A DNA stretch of 64,000 bases from NCBI RefSeq assembly GCF_001435955.1, contig NZ_AYYT01000002.1, forward strand, positions 62,001 through 126,000, written 5' to 3'. A program made the translations under genes and the position numbers. Under the pieces are notes generated by a model that was given only the letters and a program-made list of their open reading frames with translations, did not search any database and was not told the DNA's origin. Numbering within the stretch: position 1 is the stretch's first letter; each line of letters begins with the position of its first letter. Source of the DNA: Ligilactobacillus salivarius DSM 20555 = ATCC 11741. GTDB lineage: Bacteria; Bacillota; Bacilli; Lactobacillales; Lactobacillaceae. Below, piece after piece: positions 1 to 8,059 of the stretch.

Positions 1-1030
1 TTATAGCAAGTATTATTGCTATTTCTATTAGTCCGTATAACCAAGGATGTGCAGCAATATTCTTAACTTTTGACTCAAAGAAAACCATCACTGGATACTG
101 ATAAATATAAATTCCATAACTACGCTTACCTATCCATGTAAAAACTGGATTAGTAAACCAGGTATTCATATTAGCTCCCGGATGTGCTACTGTTGCGACA
201 AGTATTGCAGAGATTATTGAAAATAAGTACATCCCACCATGATATACAAAAGCTTTTTCACCATTCATTTTAAAGAATGATAATATTACTAATAAAGCAC
301 ACACAATACCTGTTATGTTAAGAATTCGTCGACTCTCATTAGGAAGCTTTTGACTTAACTTGCTACTTGGCCAAACAATTGCTAAAGCTGCACCTATTAA
401 TATCGAAAATACACGTGTATCTGTTCCGTAGTAAACACGTGAAGGATCACTACCTACCTTAAATAAAAGCATCATTTCTAAAGCTGATAGTAAACTCAAT
501 CCTATTAACAGAAAGAATCTAACATTTTTCTTAGGTAAGTATTTACACATTAATATAATCAATAAAGGCCAAAACAAATAGAATTGTCCTTCAATAGATA
601 ACGACCATAAATGTGTAAAAGGAGACTGAATCGCAAATTTATCAAAATATGATTGACCCGTATGAATTTGATACCAATTATATATTGATGTCAAATTTGT
701 CAGAAAAACCATTCGAATATGAGCCAATAACTCTTTTTGAAACAAAGTTATATACGCTATCGTTCCAACTAACATTGTTATCAATCCTGGATACAACCTT
801 TTCATACGCCTAATATAAAAAGCTTTGACATCAATTTTTCGATTTTGTTCCCATTCTTGTAACAACAAATCAGTTATTAAATATCCAGAAATAACGAAGA
901 ATATAGAAACTCCCATCAAGCCGCCTTGCATTGCGTAAGGAAACAAATGATAGAAAATAACTGCAATAACTGCCAGCGTTCGAATACCGTCAAATCCCGT
1001 AATGTATCGGCTTCTTTTTAATCTTCTCAT
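1..1030 (-). CDS. Acyltransferase-3 family membrane protein, OatA-like (3' end outside window)
   Basis: The N-terminal 343 residues of a membrane acyltransferase are visible; the frame stays open to base 1, so the C-terminus is missing. The start is the ATG at 1028-1030. The protein begins MRRLKRSRYITGFDGIRT, followed by a FYHLFP segment holding the family's conserved histidine, a GVSIFFVISGYLIT helix and an RRMKRLYPG loop, then a series of hydrophobic helices up to WIGKRSYGIYIYQYP. This pattern is typical of acyltransferase-3 proteins such as peptidoglycan O-acetyltransferase OatA, which move acetyl groups across the membrane onto cell-wall sugars. Whether an extracellular SGNH esterase-like domain follows cannot be seen, so the substrate (peptidoglycan, teichoic acid or other glycan) is inference. 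It lies 30 bases downstream of obgE on the same strand, with a GGGG stretch as a weak ribosome site. Confidence 0.85.
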   Translation of the reverse strand, partial: MRRLKRSRYITGFDGIRTLAVIAVIFYHLFPYAMQGGLMGVSIFFVISGYLITDLLLQEWEQNRKIDVKAFYIRRMKRLYPGLITMLVGTIAYITLFQKELLAHIRMVFLTNLTSIYNWYQIHTGQSYFDKFAIQSPFTHLWSLSIEGQFYLFWPLLIILMCKYLPKKNVRFFLLIGLSLLSALEMMLLFKVGSDPSRVYYGTDTRVFSILIGAALAIVWPSSKLSQKLPNESRRILNITGIVCALLVILSFFKMNGEKAFVYHGGMYLFSIISAILVATVAHPGANMNTWFTNPVFTWIGKRSYGIYIYQYPVMVFFESKVKNIAAHPWLYGLIEIAIILAI

Positions 1031-1060
1031 TTTTCCATTACCCCTACTTAAGCATGATTA

Positions 1061-2359
1061 TTATTCTACAAATTCAAAAGTAAAGTCTTCGATTCTTACC
1101 AAATCTCCACCTTTAGCACCACGTTCGCGTAGGGCATCATCTACACCCATTCCACGCAATTGACGAGCAAATCTCATTAAACTTTCATCATGGTTAAAGT
1201 TAGTCATCTTAAATAGACGTTCCAATTTTTCACCTGAAAGTACCCAAGTTGCATCAGAATCACGTGTAATCTTGAATGCTGGTTCATCTTCTTTAAAGGT
1301 GTAAACCTTGCTTGATTGTTCTTTTTCTGCCAATGTTTCAAACTTAGGAGTAGATTCTAGTACATCAGCTGTTCTATGTGTTAACTCTTTCAACCCTTGG
1401 TGAGTTAGGGAAGATATTTCCATAACTTCTGGCACTTGTTTTAAAGTCTTATCCTTAGCTAACTTAACTTTGAATTCTGCCAAATTTTTAGCACTGTCTG
1501 GCATATCCATCTTACTTGCTACTACGATTTGTGGTCTATCAAGTAAAGTTGGATCATATACCTTCAATTCTTCATTAATTTTGACAAAATCATCATATGG
1601 ATCTCTACCTTCTACACCTGACATATCAATCAAATGCAAAATAACACGAGTTCTTTCAACATGACGTAAGAACTGAATACCTAAACCTACACCTTGAGAA
1701 GCCCCTTCAATTAACCCAGGTAAGTCAGCCATAACATAGTCTCTACCATCATCTAGACGAACCATACCCAAATTAGGAACCAAAGTTGTAAAGTGATATT
1801 CAGCAATTTTTGGCTTAGCACTTGTTACAACTGAAAGTAAAGTAGATTTACCAACAGAAGGGAAACCTACTAAACCAACATCCGCTAACACTTTAAGTTC
1901 TAGTTTTAATTTTCTTTCTTCACCAGGTTCACCATTTTCAGCAATTTCTGGAGCTGGATTTTTAGGACTAGCAAACTTAATATTGCCACGACCACCACGG
2001 CCACCTTTAGCTACAACTAATTCATCGTCTGCTTCAACTAAGTCACCTAACAATTCTCCAGTTTCAGCATCTGTAACTGTTGTACCTTGAGGAACACTAA
2101 TATAAGTATCGTCTGCACCACGACCATACATTCCCTTGATCATGCCGTTTTGACCAGGTTTTGCTTTAAAAATACGGTGATATCTAAAATCCATTAATGT
2201 ACGTAAACCTTGGTCTACTTTTAAAATAATGCTTCCGCCTTTACCACCGTCACCACCAGCAGGTCCACCATTAGGAACATACTTTTCACGGCGGAAAGCA
2301 ACCATACCGTCGCCACCTTTTCCGGCTTTTACTTCAATTTTTATTTGATCTACAAACAT
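1061..2359 (-). CDS. obgE: Obg-family GTPase ObgE/CgtA
   Basis: A 432-residue Obg GTPase, an essential ribosome-assembly and stress factor that binds the 50S subunit. The glycine-rich Obg fold occupies about residues 1-158 ([18 protein letters not shown] repeats). The G domain has the P-loop GFPSVGKST at 165-173 and the switch motif DLPGLIEGA at 212-220. A C-terminal OCT domain fills about 355-432. The length is normal for lactobacilli. The start ([13 protein letters not shown]) is the canonical Obg start, with AAGGAAAGG upstream. It lies downstream of uvrC with about 117 bases between them and no clear terminator, so co-transcription with uvrC is possible. Confidence 0.97.
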   Translation of the reverse strand: MFVDQIKIEVKAGKGGDGMVAFRREKYVPNGGPAGGDGGKGGSIILKVDQGLRTLMDFRYHRIFKAKPGQNGMIKGMYGRGADDTYISVPQGTTVTDAETGELLGDLVEADDELVVAKGGRGGRGNIKFASPKNPAPEIAENGEPGEERKLKLELKVLADVGLVGFPSVGKSTLLSVVTSAKPKIAEYHFTTLVPNLGMVRLDDGRDYVMADLPGLIEGASQGVGLGIQFLRHVERTRVILHLIDMSGVEGRDPYDDFVKINEELKVYDPTLLDRPQIVVASKMDMPDSAKNLAEFKVKLAKDKTLKQVPEVMEISSLTHQGLKELTHRTADVLESTPKFETLAEKEQSSKVYTFKEDEPAFKITRDSDATWVLSGEKLERLFKMTNFNHDESLMRFARQLRGMGVDDALRERGAKGGDLVRIEDFTFEFVE

Positions 2360-2476
2360 TTATTTAATCGCCTTTCCTTATATATCTAACTATATTGCAT
2401 ATTTATTATTCTATTTCATCAATAAGTTAATCAACCTTAAATATACCAATTATCTTCTCTTAGGTCAAAGCATTTT

Positions 2477-4255
2477 CTAACTTTGGTTTTTCAAGCTTAA
2501 CTTAATTGTCTGAGCCACTTTTTTAGAAATACCTAAGCTTTCCAAATCCTCTACTGAAGCTGCAGAAATATTCTTCAGGGAACCATAATTTCTTAATAAC
2601 TTAATTCTCGTTTTAGGACCTACTCCTTGAATTCTTTCTAAACGTGAAGCTAATGAATTTTTTGACCGAACTTGGCGATGGAAAGTAATCGCAAATCTAT
2701 GAACTTCATCTTGAATTCTTTGTAGTAGATAAAAGCCTTCACTTTTAGGATCTAAACCAATCTTCTCATCATTTTCCGTCATTAAATCAGCAGTTTTATG
2801 ACGATCATTTTTTACCATTCCTGCTACAGGAATATCAATACCTAATTGATTATGTAAAACATCAACAGCAGCATTAATTTGAATACTTGCACCATCCATT
2901 AATATTAAATCAGGTAAATTGGCTTTTTCTTTCAAAAGTCTACTATATCTACGATAAATAACTTCTCTTGTACTAGCAGCTTCATCAGCATGGTCAACAT
3001 TTTTTAACTTATATTTTCGATATTCTGTTTTTTCTGGTCTTCCATCAATGAAACAAACCATCGCGGATACTAAGTCTTCTCCTTGTAAATGAGAATGATC
3101 AAATGCTTCAATTCTATGACCATTAGGCAATCCTAACGCGTCTGTTATTTCATTCATAGCCCCTGTTGTCTTTCTTTCATCCAATTCAAGTAAACGGAAT
3201 TTTTCTTCCAACACTAACTTAGCATTTTTCTGTGCCATTTCTAGTAAATCACGCTTTTGTCCTCGTTGTGGTGTTTTAACTGGAATACCTAAAATTTCAC
3301 TTAATGTTTCTTTATCCATCCCTGAAGGAATTAAAATTTCTTTAGGTAAAATACGGTTTTTTTGATTATAAAACTGTAAAATAAAAGATTCTAGCTCAGC
3401 TTCAGGCGTGTCTATACATGGAAATAGTCGTTTTTCACGTTTCATCAAACGTGCTTGTCTAATAGAGAAAATTTGTAAAGATAACCAACCTTTATTCATG
3501 TAAAAAGCAAATAAATCACGCGGTGTATTATCATTACTAATGATTTTTTGTTTTTCAACTGTCATTTCAACATAGTGAATTTGATCTCTTATTTCAGCTG
3601 CCCTTTCAAACTCTAAATTCTCGGATGCAGTTTCCATTTTTTGTTCAAGTTCTTTTTTTATTTTACTTACATTTCCATTTAAAAACGACTTTATCTTTTT
3701 GATTTGCTTTTCATACTCGGATTGTGGAACTTCTTTAAAACAAGCACCCAAGCATTGTCCCATATGATAGTACAAACATGGTCGTTTTTGATATCCATTA
3801 CAGCGTCTTAAAGGATACACCTTTTGCAGTAACTGTAATGTTTCTGTTGCAGCATAGACATTGGGATAAGGGCCAAAATAATAGCCACCATCCTTTTTAA
3901 CTTGACTGACAATTTTTAATTGTGGGTCTTTTTCATGAGTTATCTTAATATACGGATACCCAGTTCCCCTTTTTAGCTTAATGTTATAGTAAGGCTTATG
4001 TTTTTGAATTAAAGTAATTTCTAACAAAAATGCTTCCTTATCAGTTGAAGTGATAATTGTTTCAAAATCCCTTATTTCAGACACTAATTTAGCTGTTTTT
4101 CCTTCATGACTACTTTTAAAATATGAACGTACGCGATTTTTTAAATTTTTGGCTTTACCTACATAAATAATTCTACTATTAATATCTTTCATCATGTAAC
4201 AGCCAGGCAAATCTGGTAATAGTTTTAATTTGTTTTCAATATGTTGTGTCGCCAT
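2477..4255 (-). CDS. uvrC: Excinuclease ABC subunit C
   Basis: A 592-residue UvrC, which makes the 3' and 5' incisions around bulky DNA lesions after UvrAB loading. The GIY-YIG nuclease domain is at the N-terminus (LPGCYMMKD, then IIYVGKAKNL). A UVR motif that contacts UvrB lies near residues 200-235. The RNase H-like 5' incision domain is in the second half (EAFDHSHLQGED, LILMDGA). The C-terminus has helix-hairpin-helix repeats (GVGPKTRIKLL, LGISKKVAQTI). The start MATQHIENKLKLLPDLPG is preceded by a good GAAAGGACG ribosome site. Full length, no anomaly. It is transcribed divergently from the hydroxyacid dehydrogenase gene. Confidence 0.97.
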   Translation of the reverse strand: MATQHIENKLKLLPDLPGCYMMKDINSRIIYVGKAKNLKNRVRSYFKSSHEGKTAKLVSEIRDFETIITSTDKEAFLLEITLIQKHKPYYNIKLKRGTGYPYIKITHEKDPQLKIVSQVKKDGGYYFGPYPNVYAATETLQLLQKVYPLRRCNGYQKRPCLYYHMGQCLGACFKEVPQSEYEKQIKKIKSFLNGNVSKIKKELEQKMETASENLEFERAAEIRDQIHYVEMTVEKQKIISNDNTPRDLFAFYMNKGWLSLQIFSIRQARLMKREKRLFPCIDTPEAELESFILQFYNQKNRILPKEILIPSGMDKETLSEILGIPVKTPQRGQKRDLLEMAQKNAKLVLEEKFRLLELDERKTTGAMNEITDALGLPNGHRIEAFDHSHLQGEDLVSAMVCFIDGRPEKTEYRKYKLKNVDHADEAASTREVIYRRYSRLLKEKANLPDLILMDGASIQINAAVDVLHNQLGIDIPVAGMVKNDRHKTADLMTENDEKIGLDPKSEGFYLLQRIQDEVHRFAITFHRQVRSKNSLASRLERIQGVGPKTRIKLLRNYGSLKNISAASVEDLESLGISKKVAQTIKLSLKNQS

Positions 4256-4332
4256 AGTTACGTCCTTTCTCTAATATTCTAGTCTTAATTATACTATTTA
4301 TATCTAGCAAAACCAATTGTCATACTCACATC

Positions 4333-4361
4333 TTGAATCGCATTTTGAAAACGTTTATAAT
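4333..4361 (+). promoter_or_regulatory. Sigma-A promoter with overlapping cre-like site
   Basis: A -35 box TTGAAT (4333-4338), a 17-base spacer and a -10 box TATAAT (4356-4361) point toward the hydroxyacid dehydrogenase. TGAAAACGTTTATA at 4346-4359 matches the catabolite-response consensus TGNAANCGNWNNCW except at position 13 and overlaps the -10 box. CcpA repression is inferred from this layout. Confidence 0.6.
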
Positions 4362-4392
4362 TAAAGCAAATATTTATTGAGGTGATTATATT

Positions 4393-5349
4393 ATGGATAT
4401 TGTACTTTTAGACGGTTACTCTCTAAACGCTGATTTAACTTGGAGCAAACTATCCAACTTAGGCAATTGCACTTTTTACGATCAAACACCTGTAGATGAT
4501 ACTGAAGAGATTCTTAAACGTATTGACAATGCTGAAATTGTAATTACGCATAAAACACCATTAAGAAGTGAAGTTTTAAAACAAGTTCCCAACTTAAAAT
4601 ATATTGGTATCATGGGAACTGGGTATGATGTCGTAGATATTGAGAGTGCCCACCAACATAATATAATTGTAACCAATGTTCCTACATACGGTACTGATGC
4701 AGTTGCTCAATTCACATTTTCTCTTCTACTAGAAGTAACTGGTCAAGTTGGCTTACATAATCAACTGATTCATGAAGGAAAATGGTCAAAAATTCCTGAT
4801 TTTACATTTTGGGACAAACCTCTCTATGAATTAAAAGGTAAGACATTAGGATTAATTGGTTACGGTCGTATCGCACAAAAAGTAGCTGAATTAGGTCATG
4901 CTTTCTCAATGAATGTTATCTTTTATAATCATCGTCCTAAAGAGGTTAACGTTCCCTGGATTAAGCAAGTTTCTTTAGATGAACTTCTAAAAAAATCAGA
5001 TGTTATTAGTTTACACGTTATTCAAACACCTGACACAATTAATCTAATTAATAAAGAAACAATCTCTAAAATGAAAAAGAACGTCATTATTCTAAACACA
5101 GCTAGAGGAAAGCTAATCAATGAAACTGATATAGCTGAGGCATTAAATAATGATCGCATTTATGCTTTAGCAACTGATGTAGTCTCCAAAGAACCAATTT
5201 CAGAAGATAATCCTCTTTTAACTGCAAAAAATTGCTACATCACTCCACATATCGCATGGGCTCCTTTGGAAACTAGAGAAAGATTACTTGAGATTACAGT
5301 TAATAACTTGAAATGCTATTTGACAGGTACTCCTACCAACGTAATTTAA
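4393..5349 (+). CDS. D-isomer-specific 2-hydroxyacid dehydrogenase family protein
   Basis: A 318-residue NAD(P)-dependent D-2-hydroxyacid dehydrogenase, which interconverts a 2-ketoacid and its D-2-hydroxyacid in the cytoplasm. The dinucleotide-binding motif GYGRIA is at 156-161. The catalytic set is R238 (NTARGK), E267 (SKEP) and H286 (TPHIAW). The N-terminal domain carries GTGYDVVD near residue 75. The length and spacing resemble glycerate or hydroxypyruvate dehydrogenases more than long D-lactate dehydrogenases; the substrate cannot be fixed from sequence. The ATG has GAGGTGATTATATT upstream. It stands as a single gene behind its own promoter, which carries a cre-like site, fitting a role in carbon overflow. 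A small gene follows on the same strand. Confidence 0.88.
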   Translation: MDIVLLDGYSLNADLTWSKLSNLGNCTFYDQTPVDDTEEILKRIDNAEIVITHKTPLRSEVLKQVPNLKYIGIMGTGYDVVDIESAHQHNIIVTNVPTYGTDAVAQFTFSLLLEVTGQVGLHNQLIHEGKWSKIPDFTFWDKPLYELKGKTLGLIGYGRIAQKVAELGHAFSMNVIFYNHRPKEVNVPWIKQVSLDELLKKSDVISLHVIQTPDTINLINKETISKMKKNVIILNTARGKLINETDIAEALNNDRIYALATDVVSKEPISEDNPLLTAKNCYITPHIAWAPLETRERLLEITVNNLKCYLTGTPTNVI

Positions 5350-5429
5350 GCTCTAACTTGACAGTAGCTTAAAATTTTGATAACTTTCTAGGCAATAGAT
5401 GTTAGCAATTTTTTGAGGAAGTGAATATT

Positions 5430-5567
5430 ATGGGATTAAAGGTCAATCAACAACACAATTTAGAACAATTATTTGATAAATTTGCAACTATTGATCCTAA
5501 AAATCGAAAAGAAACTAAAACTGTTGAAAAAGAATCTAATAAAAAGAACCCAACAGAACAAAAATAA
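5430..5567 (+). CDS. Small 45-residue protein, SPJ_0845-like
   Basis: A 45-residue protein starting MGLKVNQQHNLEQLFDKFA, then a charged lysine- and glutamate-rich tail ending NPTEQK. It has a strong ribosome site (GAGGAAGTG) seven bases before the ATG and is followed at once by a good terminator, which supports a real gene. The N-terminal block (a helix with LEQLFDKFA) resembles the short SPJ_0845-type proteins annotated in streptococci and lactobacilli, whose function is unknown; that assignment is from memory of the family pattern. No membrane segment or signal peptide is visible. Confidence 0.65.
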   Translation: MGLKVNQQHNLEQLFDKFATIDPKNRKETKTVEKESNKKNPTEQK

Positions 5568-5582
5568 TCGTTAAATATTTTA

Positions 5583-5614
5583 AAATCAGCAATTTTTGGA
5601 TTGCTGATTTTTTA
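5583..5614 (+). terminator. Rho-independent terminator
   Basis: AAATCAGCAAT (5583-5593) pairs with ATTGCTGATTT (5600-5610), followed by a T-run. It closes the transcript of the 45-residue gene. Confidence 0.85.
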
Positions 5615-5626
5615 TTATTTACAATA

Positions 5627-5666
5627 AAAAATGAGAACAACCTATTATTCAAGTTGTTCTCATTTT
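5627..5666 (-). terminator. Rho-independent terminator after tRNA-Glu
   Basis: A perfect 14-bp stem: AAAATGAGAACAAC (5628-5641) pairs with 5653-5666. Read on the minus strand it ends in a T-run and sits just after the tRNA, so it probably ends the rdgB-yfcE-tRNA transcript. Confidence 0.8.
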
Positions 5667-5680
5667 ACATACGAATATTA

Positions 5681-5753
5681 TCACCCGTACGGGGATCGAA
5701 CCCGTAACTCCGCCTTGAGAGGGCGACGTCTTAACCAATTTGACCAACGGGCA
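5681..5753 (-). tRNA. tRNA-Glu (anticodon CTC)
   Basis: Read on the minus strand this 73-base segment folds as a cloverleaf. The acceptor arms are TGCCCGT and ACGGGTG with discriminator A. The D-arm contains GTCA...GAC with GG in the loop. The anticodon stem TCGCC/GGCGG encloses the loop CTCTCAA, giving anticodon CTC, which reads GAG (Glu). The variable loop is AGTT and the T-arm is ACGGG-TTCGATC-CCCGT. No 3' CCA is encoded. The overall sequence resembles Firmicutes tRNA-Glu, but the first pair is U1-G72 rather than G1-C72. It is a lone tRNA gene 75 bases after yfcE on the same strand. Confidence 0.82.
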
Positions 5754-5827
5754 ATTAACTTACTCGTATAATATTACTCCTGAAAATAATCAAAATCAAG
5801 TCTTTTTTAGCATGATTTTTCAACAAA

Positions 5828-6346
5828 TTACTTTTGATATTCAAATTGCAACTCTGAAACAGGAGCTAATCCTTCTCTAGTATAATAAGTAACCTTAATC
5901 TTACTTTCATTTACAGATACAATAGCGTAAGTTCCACCTAGTTTTTGATATTCTCCACGTGGGAACCACACACTCCCTGGATTCAAAAAGAGCGTACCAT
6001 CAACATATTCAACTGCTAAGCGATGTGTATGACCATAAAAAACAAATTTAGCATTTTCTTGTTTAGCTAATAGTGCAAGTCTGTCTAATCCATAGTTAAC
6101 TCCATACAGATGACCATGAGTTACTAAAATATTACCCTCTTCAGTTGCAACAACTTCTTTTTCTGGGTAGTCATAGTAATCACAATTTCCCTCAACAATT
6201 GTATAATCTGATACCCATTTTGAATTAGGGTCTAACTCACTATCGCCACAATGAATGAAGTAATCAACCTCATTACTATACTTATCTCTTAAGTCTGCCA
6301 ATATATTCTTTTTAGAATGGCTATCACTAACTACTAAAATTTTCAT
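5828..6346 (-). CDS. YfcE/MJ0936-family metallophosphodiesterase
   Basis: A 172-residue calcineurin-like phosphoesterase. Metal-ligand motifs are D8-x-H10 (VSDSH), GD at 34-35, GNCD at 53-56, H77-x-H79 (THGH) and GHTH at 105-108, the full set for the YfcE/MJ0936 family, whose members hydrolyse phosphodiesters with a two-metal centre; the natural substrate is unknown. The start is set at the ATG whose A overlaps the last base of the rdgB stop codon (TAATG), because MKILVVSDSH is the family start and GGTGGGAAG lies just upstream. A longer in-frame start five codons earlier lies inside rdgB. This translationally coupled rdgB-yfcE pair is common in lactobacilli. Confidence 0.92.
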   Translation of the reverse strand: MKILVVSDSHSKKNILADLRDKYSNEVDYFIHCGDSELDPNSKWVSDYTIVEGNCDYYDYPEKEVVATEEGNILVTHGHLYGVNYGLDRLALLAKQENAKFVFYGHTHRLAVEYVDGTLFLNPGSVWFPRGEYQKLGGTYAIVSVNESKIKVTYYTREGLAPVSELQFEYQK

Positions 6347-6945
6347 TATTCTTCCCACCATTCATCAAATTTTGTTAGCAAATCTTTAATAGCATTTGCA
6401 CGATGACTAACAGCATTCTTTTCATCTGCAGTTGTTTCACCAAAAGTTTTATCCAAAGGTGGGTAGAAGAATAATGGATCATAACCAAAACCACCCTTAC
6501 CTCTTTCTTCTTCAACAATGTAGCCTTCTACATTTCCTTCAGCAATCAATGGATCTTTTACTGGACTAGTAATTACTAACGAACAATGAAAATGAGCTGT
6601 CCTCTTTTCAAAAGGTACACCTTCTAAATTGTGTAGTAATTTCTTTTTATTTGCTTCATCATCATGATCGCCAGCATATCTTGCAGAATAAATCCCAGGT
6701 TCTCCATTTAAATAATCAACTACAATCCCTGAATCATCAGCTAAAACTGGAATTTTATACAAATCCGTTAATGTTTGGGCTTTAATCAATGCATTCTCCG
6801 TAAAAGTCTTACCATTTTCATCAATTTCGGGTGTATTTTCCATATCTAGTAAAGTTTTTACTTCTATTCCCTTTTCACTAAATAATTTCTTGAACTCCCG
6901 TGCTTTTCCCGCATTTTTTGTTGCTATCAATATATGTTTAACCAT
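6346..6945 (-). CDS. rdgB: dITP/XTP pyrophosphatase (RdgB/HAM1 family)
   Basis: A 199-residue non-canonical purine NTP pyrophosphatase that converts dITP, ITP and XTP to monophosphates, keeping deaminated purines out of nucleic acids. The diagnostic N-terminal motif TKNAGK is at residues 9-14. The acidic catalytic segment LADDSGIVVDYLNGEPG and the C-terminal KGGFGYDPLF and SHRANA motifs are all present. The ribosome site GGTGGT precedes the ATG. The gene overlaps yfcE by one base. Confidence 0.95.
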   Translation of the reverse strand: MVKHILIATKNAGKAREFKKLFSEKGIEVKTLLDMENTPEIDENGKTFTENALIKAQTLTDLYKIPVLADDSGIVVDYLNGEPGIYSARYAGDHDDEANKKKLLHNLEGVPFEKRTAHFHCSLVITSPVKDPLIAEGNVEGYIVEEERGKGGFGYDPLFFYPPLDKTFGETTADEKNAVSHRANAIKDLLTKFDEWWEE

Positions 6946-7091
6946 TTTACCACCATCTATCTCTAGTTCTATCTATCTTTTATTATGCAAAACTCACACA
7001 AAAAATCAACTATCTTATTTAGACAGATACTTAATTTTCTAAAAAAGACTAAAAAGTTAAGTATAATTTAAGCTATTCAAATAAAAAGTGT

Positions 7092-7097
7092 GTATAA
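7092..7097 (+). promoter_or_regulatory. -10 box for the DUF2507 gene
   Basis: TATAAT at 7092-7097 lies 36 bases before the GTG start at 7133. The -35 region is weak. Because the predicted transcription start falls near 7104, an upstream ATG at 7088 cannot be the start codon. Confidence 0.55.
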
Positions 7098-7132
7098 TAA
7101 AATTATCAATTATTAAAGGAGCTAGGAAGAAA

Positions 7133-7630
7133 GTGGATGTCAAATTTTATTCAACAGCTGTGGAGCATAATAATTTAGGGACCACTCTTGGTAGTTCTAT
7201 CTTAAGGGATGCTCTTCTACCTGATCTAGTTGGAACAGATAACACTATTCTTTACTGGGCAGGCAAACGTTTAGCTCGAAATTTTCCACTAGCTAAAGAT
7301 GAAGATTTACCTGTATTTTTCGAGAAAGCTAATTGGGGGTACTTAAAAAGAGTAAAATCTAAGATGAATCGTCAAGTTTTCGAACTTTCAGGTCCAATAG
7401 TCGAAATTAGAAAAAAAATTAATTCTAAATGTGAATTTCTTTTAGAAGCAGGATTCATCGCAGAAACTATCCAAAATCAAAGCGGATTTACTTCAGAAGC
7501 TGTTATCGATACTGAAACATCTCGTGGAAATTCCGTTTTTATAACTGTTCAAGTTGATCAACGTGATCCTGTTGACTTAAATACTATTCCTGACAAGGAT
7601 TTACTCAATCCATCTAGAGAGGAACTATAA
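7133..7630 (+). CDS. DUF2507 (YslB-like) protein
   Basis: A 165-residue protein of the YslB/DUF2507 family, of unknown biochemical role. Conserved features are LLPDLVGTDNTILYWAGK near the N-terminus, a following FF..ANWG segment and FELSGPIVEIR in the middle; an acidic tail ends the protein. No transmembrane segment is seen. The start is placed at GTG 7133 because AAAGGAGCTAGGA lies just upstream, whereas the in-frame ATG at 7088 overlaps the probable -10 region. It is a single gene convergent with trxA, sharing a bidirectional terminator with it. Confidence 0.82.
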   Translation: MDVKFYSTAVEHNNLGTTLGSSILRDALLPDLVGTDNTILYWAGKRLARNFPLAKDEDLPVFFEKANWGYLKRVKSKMNRQVFELSGPIVEIRKKINSKCEFLLEAGFIAETIQNQSGFTSEAVIDTETSRGNSVFITVQVDQRDPVDLNTIPDKDLLNPSREEL

Positions 7631-7670
7631 AAAGAGAACCTAAAGTTTAGCGACTTTAGGTTCTCTTTTT
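7629..7670. terminator. Bidirectional terminator between DUF2507 gene and trxA
   Basis: A perfect 17-bp stem, 7629-7645 with 7654-7670, flanked by A-run and T-run. It serves the two convergent genes. Confidence 0.9.
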
Positions 7671-7676
7671 ATCTAA

Positions 7677-7988
7677 TTAGATATATGCTTCAAGTTTCTT
7701 TTGTAATTGTTCTTTTGTGTGATAACCAACAATTGTATCTACAACTTGTCCATCTTTCTTAATAAGCATTGTTGGAATACTCATAATTCCAAATTTAGCT
7801 GCTGTTTCTTGATTTGCATCAACATCTACTTTAGAGAAGAATACTTTATCTCCCATTTCTTCAGCTAATTGTTCGATAACAGGAGATTGCATACGACAAG
7901 GACCACACCATGTTGCCCAAAAGTCTGTAAATGTTACTCCATTATTTGTTTTTTCATCAAATGTTTGATCTGTTAATTCTGTAACCAT
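7677..7988 (-). CDS. trxA: Thioredoxin
   Basis: A 103-residue thioredoxin that reduces protein disulfides in the cytoplasm using electrons from thioredoxin reductase. The active site WCGPC is at residues 27-31, and the cis-proline motif SIPTM follows later. It is full length for a single-domain thioredoxin. The ATG has an AGGTGA ribosome site. It lies downstream of mutS2, but a good promoter just upstream (-35 TTGATT, -10 TATTAT) suggests it is also transcribed alone. It ends at the bidirectional terminator. Confidence 0.96.
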   Translation of the reverse strand: MVTELTDQTFDEKTNNGVTFTDFWATWCGPCRMQSPVIEQLAEEMGDKVFFSKVDVDANQETAAKFGIMSIPTMLIKKDGQVVDTIVGYHTKEQLQKKLEAYI

Positions 7989-8021
7989 TCAAATCACCTT
8001 CTACTTTCTTTTCGTAAGTAA

Positions 8022-8049
8022 ATAATATCATATACAACATAAAAATCAA
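8022..8049 (-). promoter_or_regulatory. Promoter of trxA
   Basis: Minus-strand TTGATT (8049-8044) and TATTAT (8027-8022) are separated by 16 bases, about 34 bases before the trxA start codon. Confidence 0.6.
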
Positions 8050-8059
8050 GTTTTTTGCC

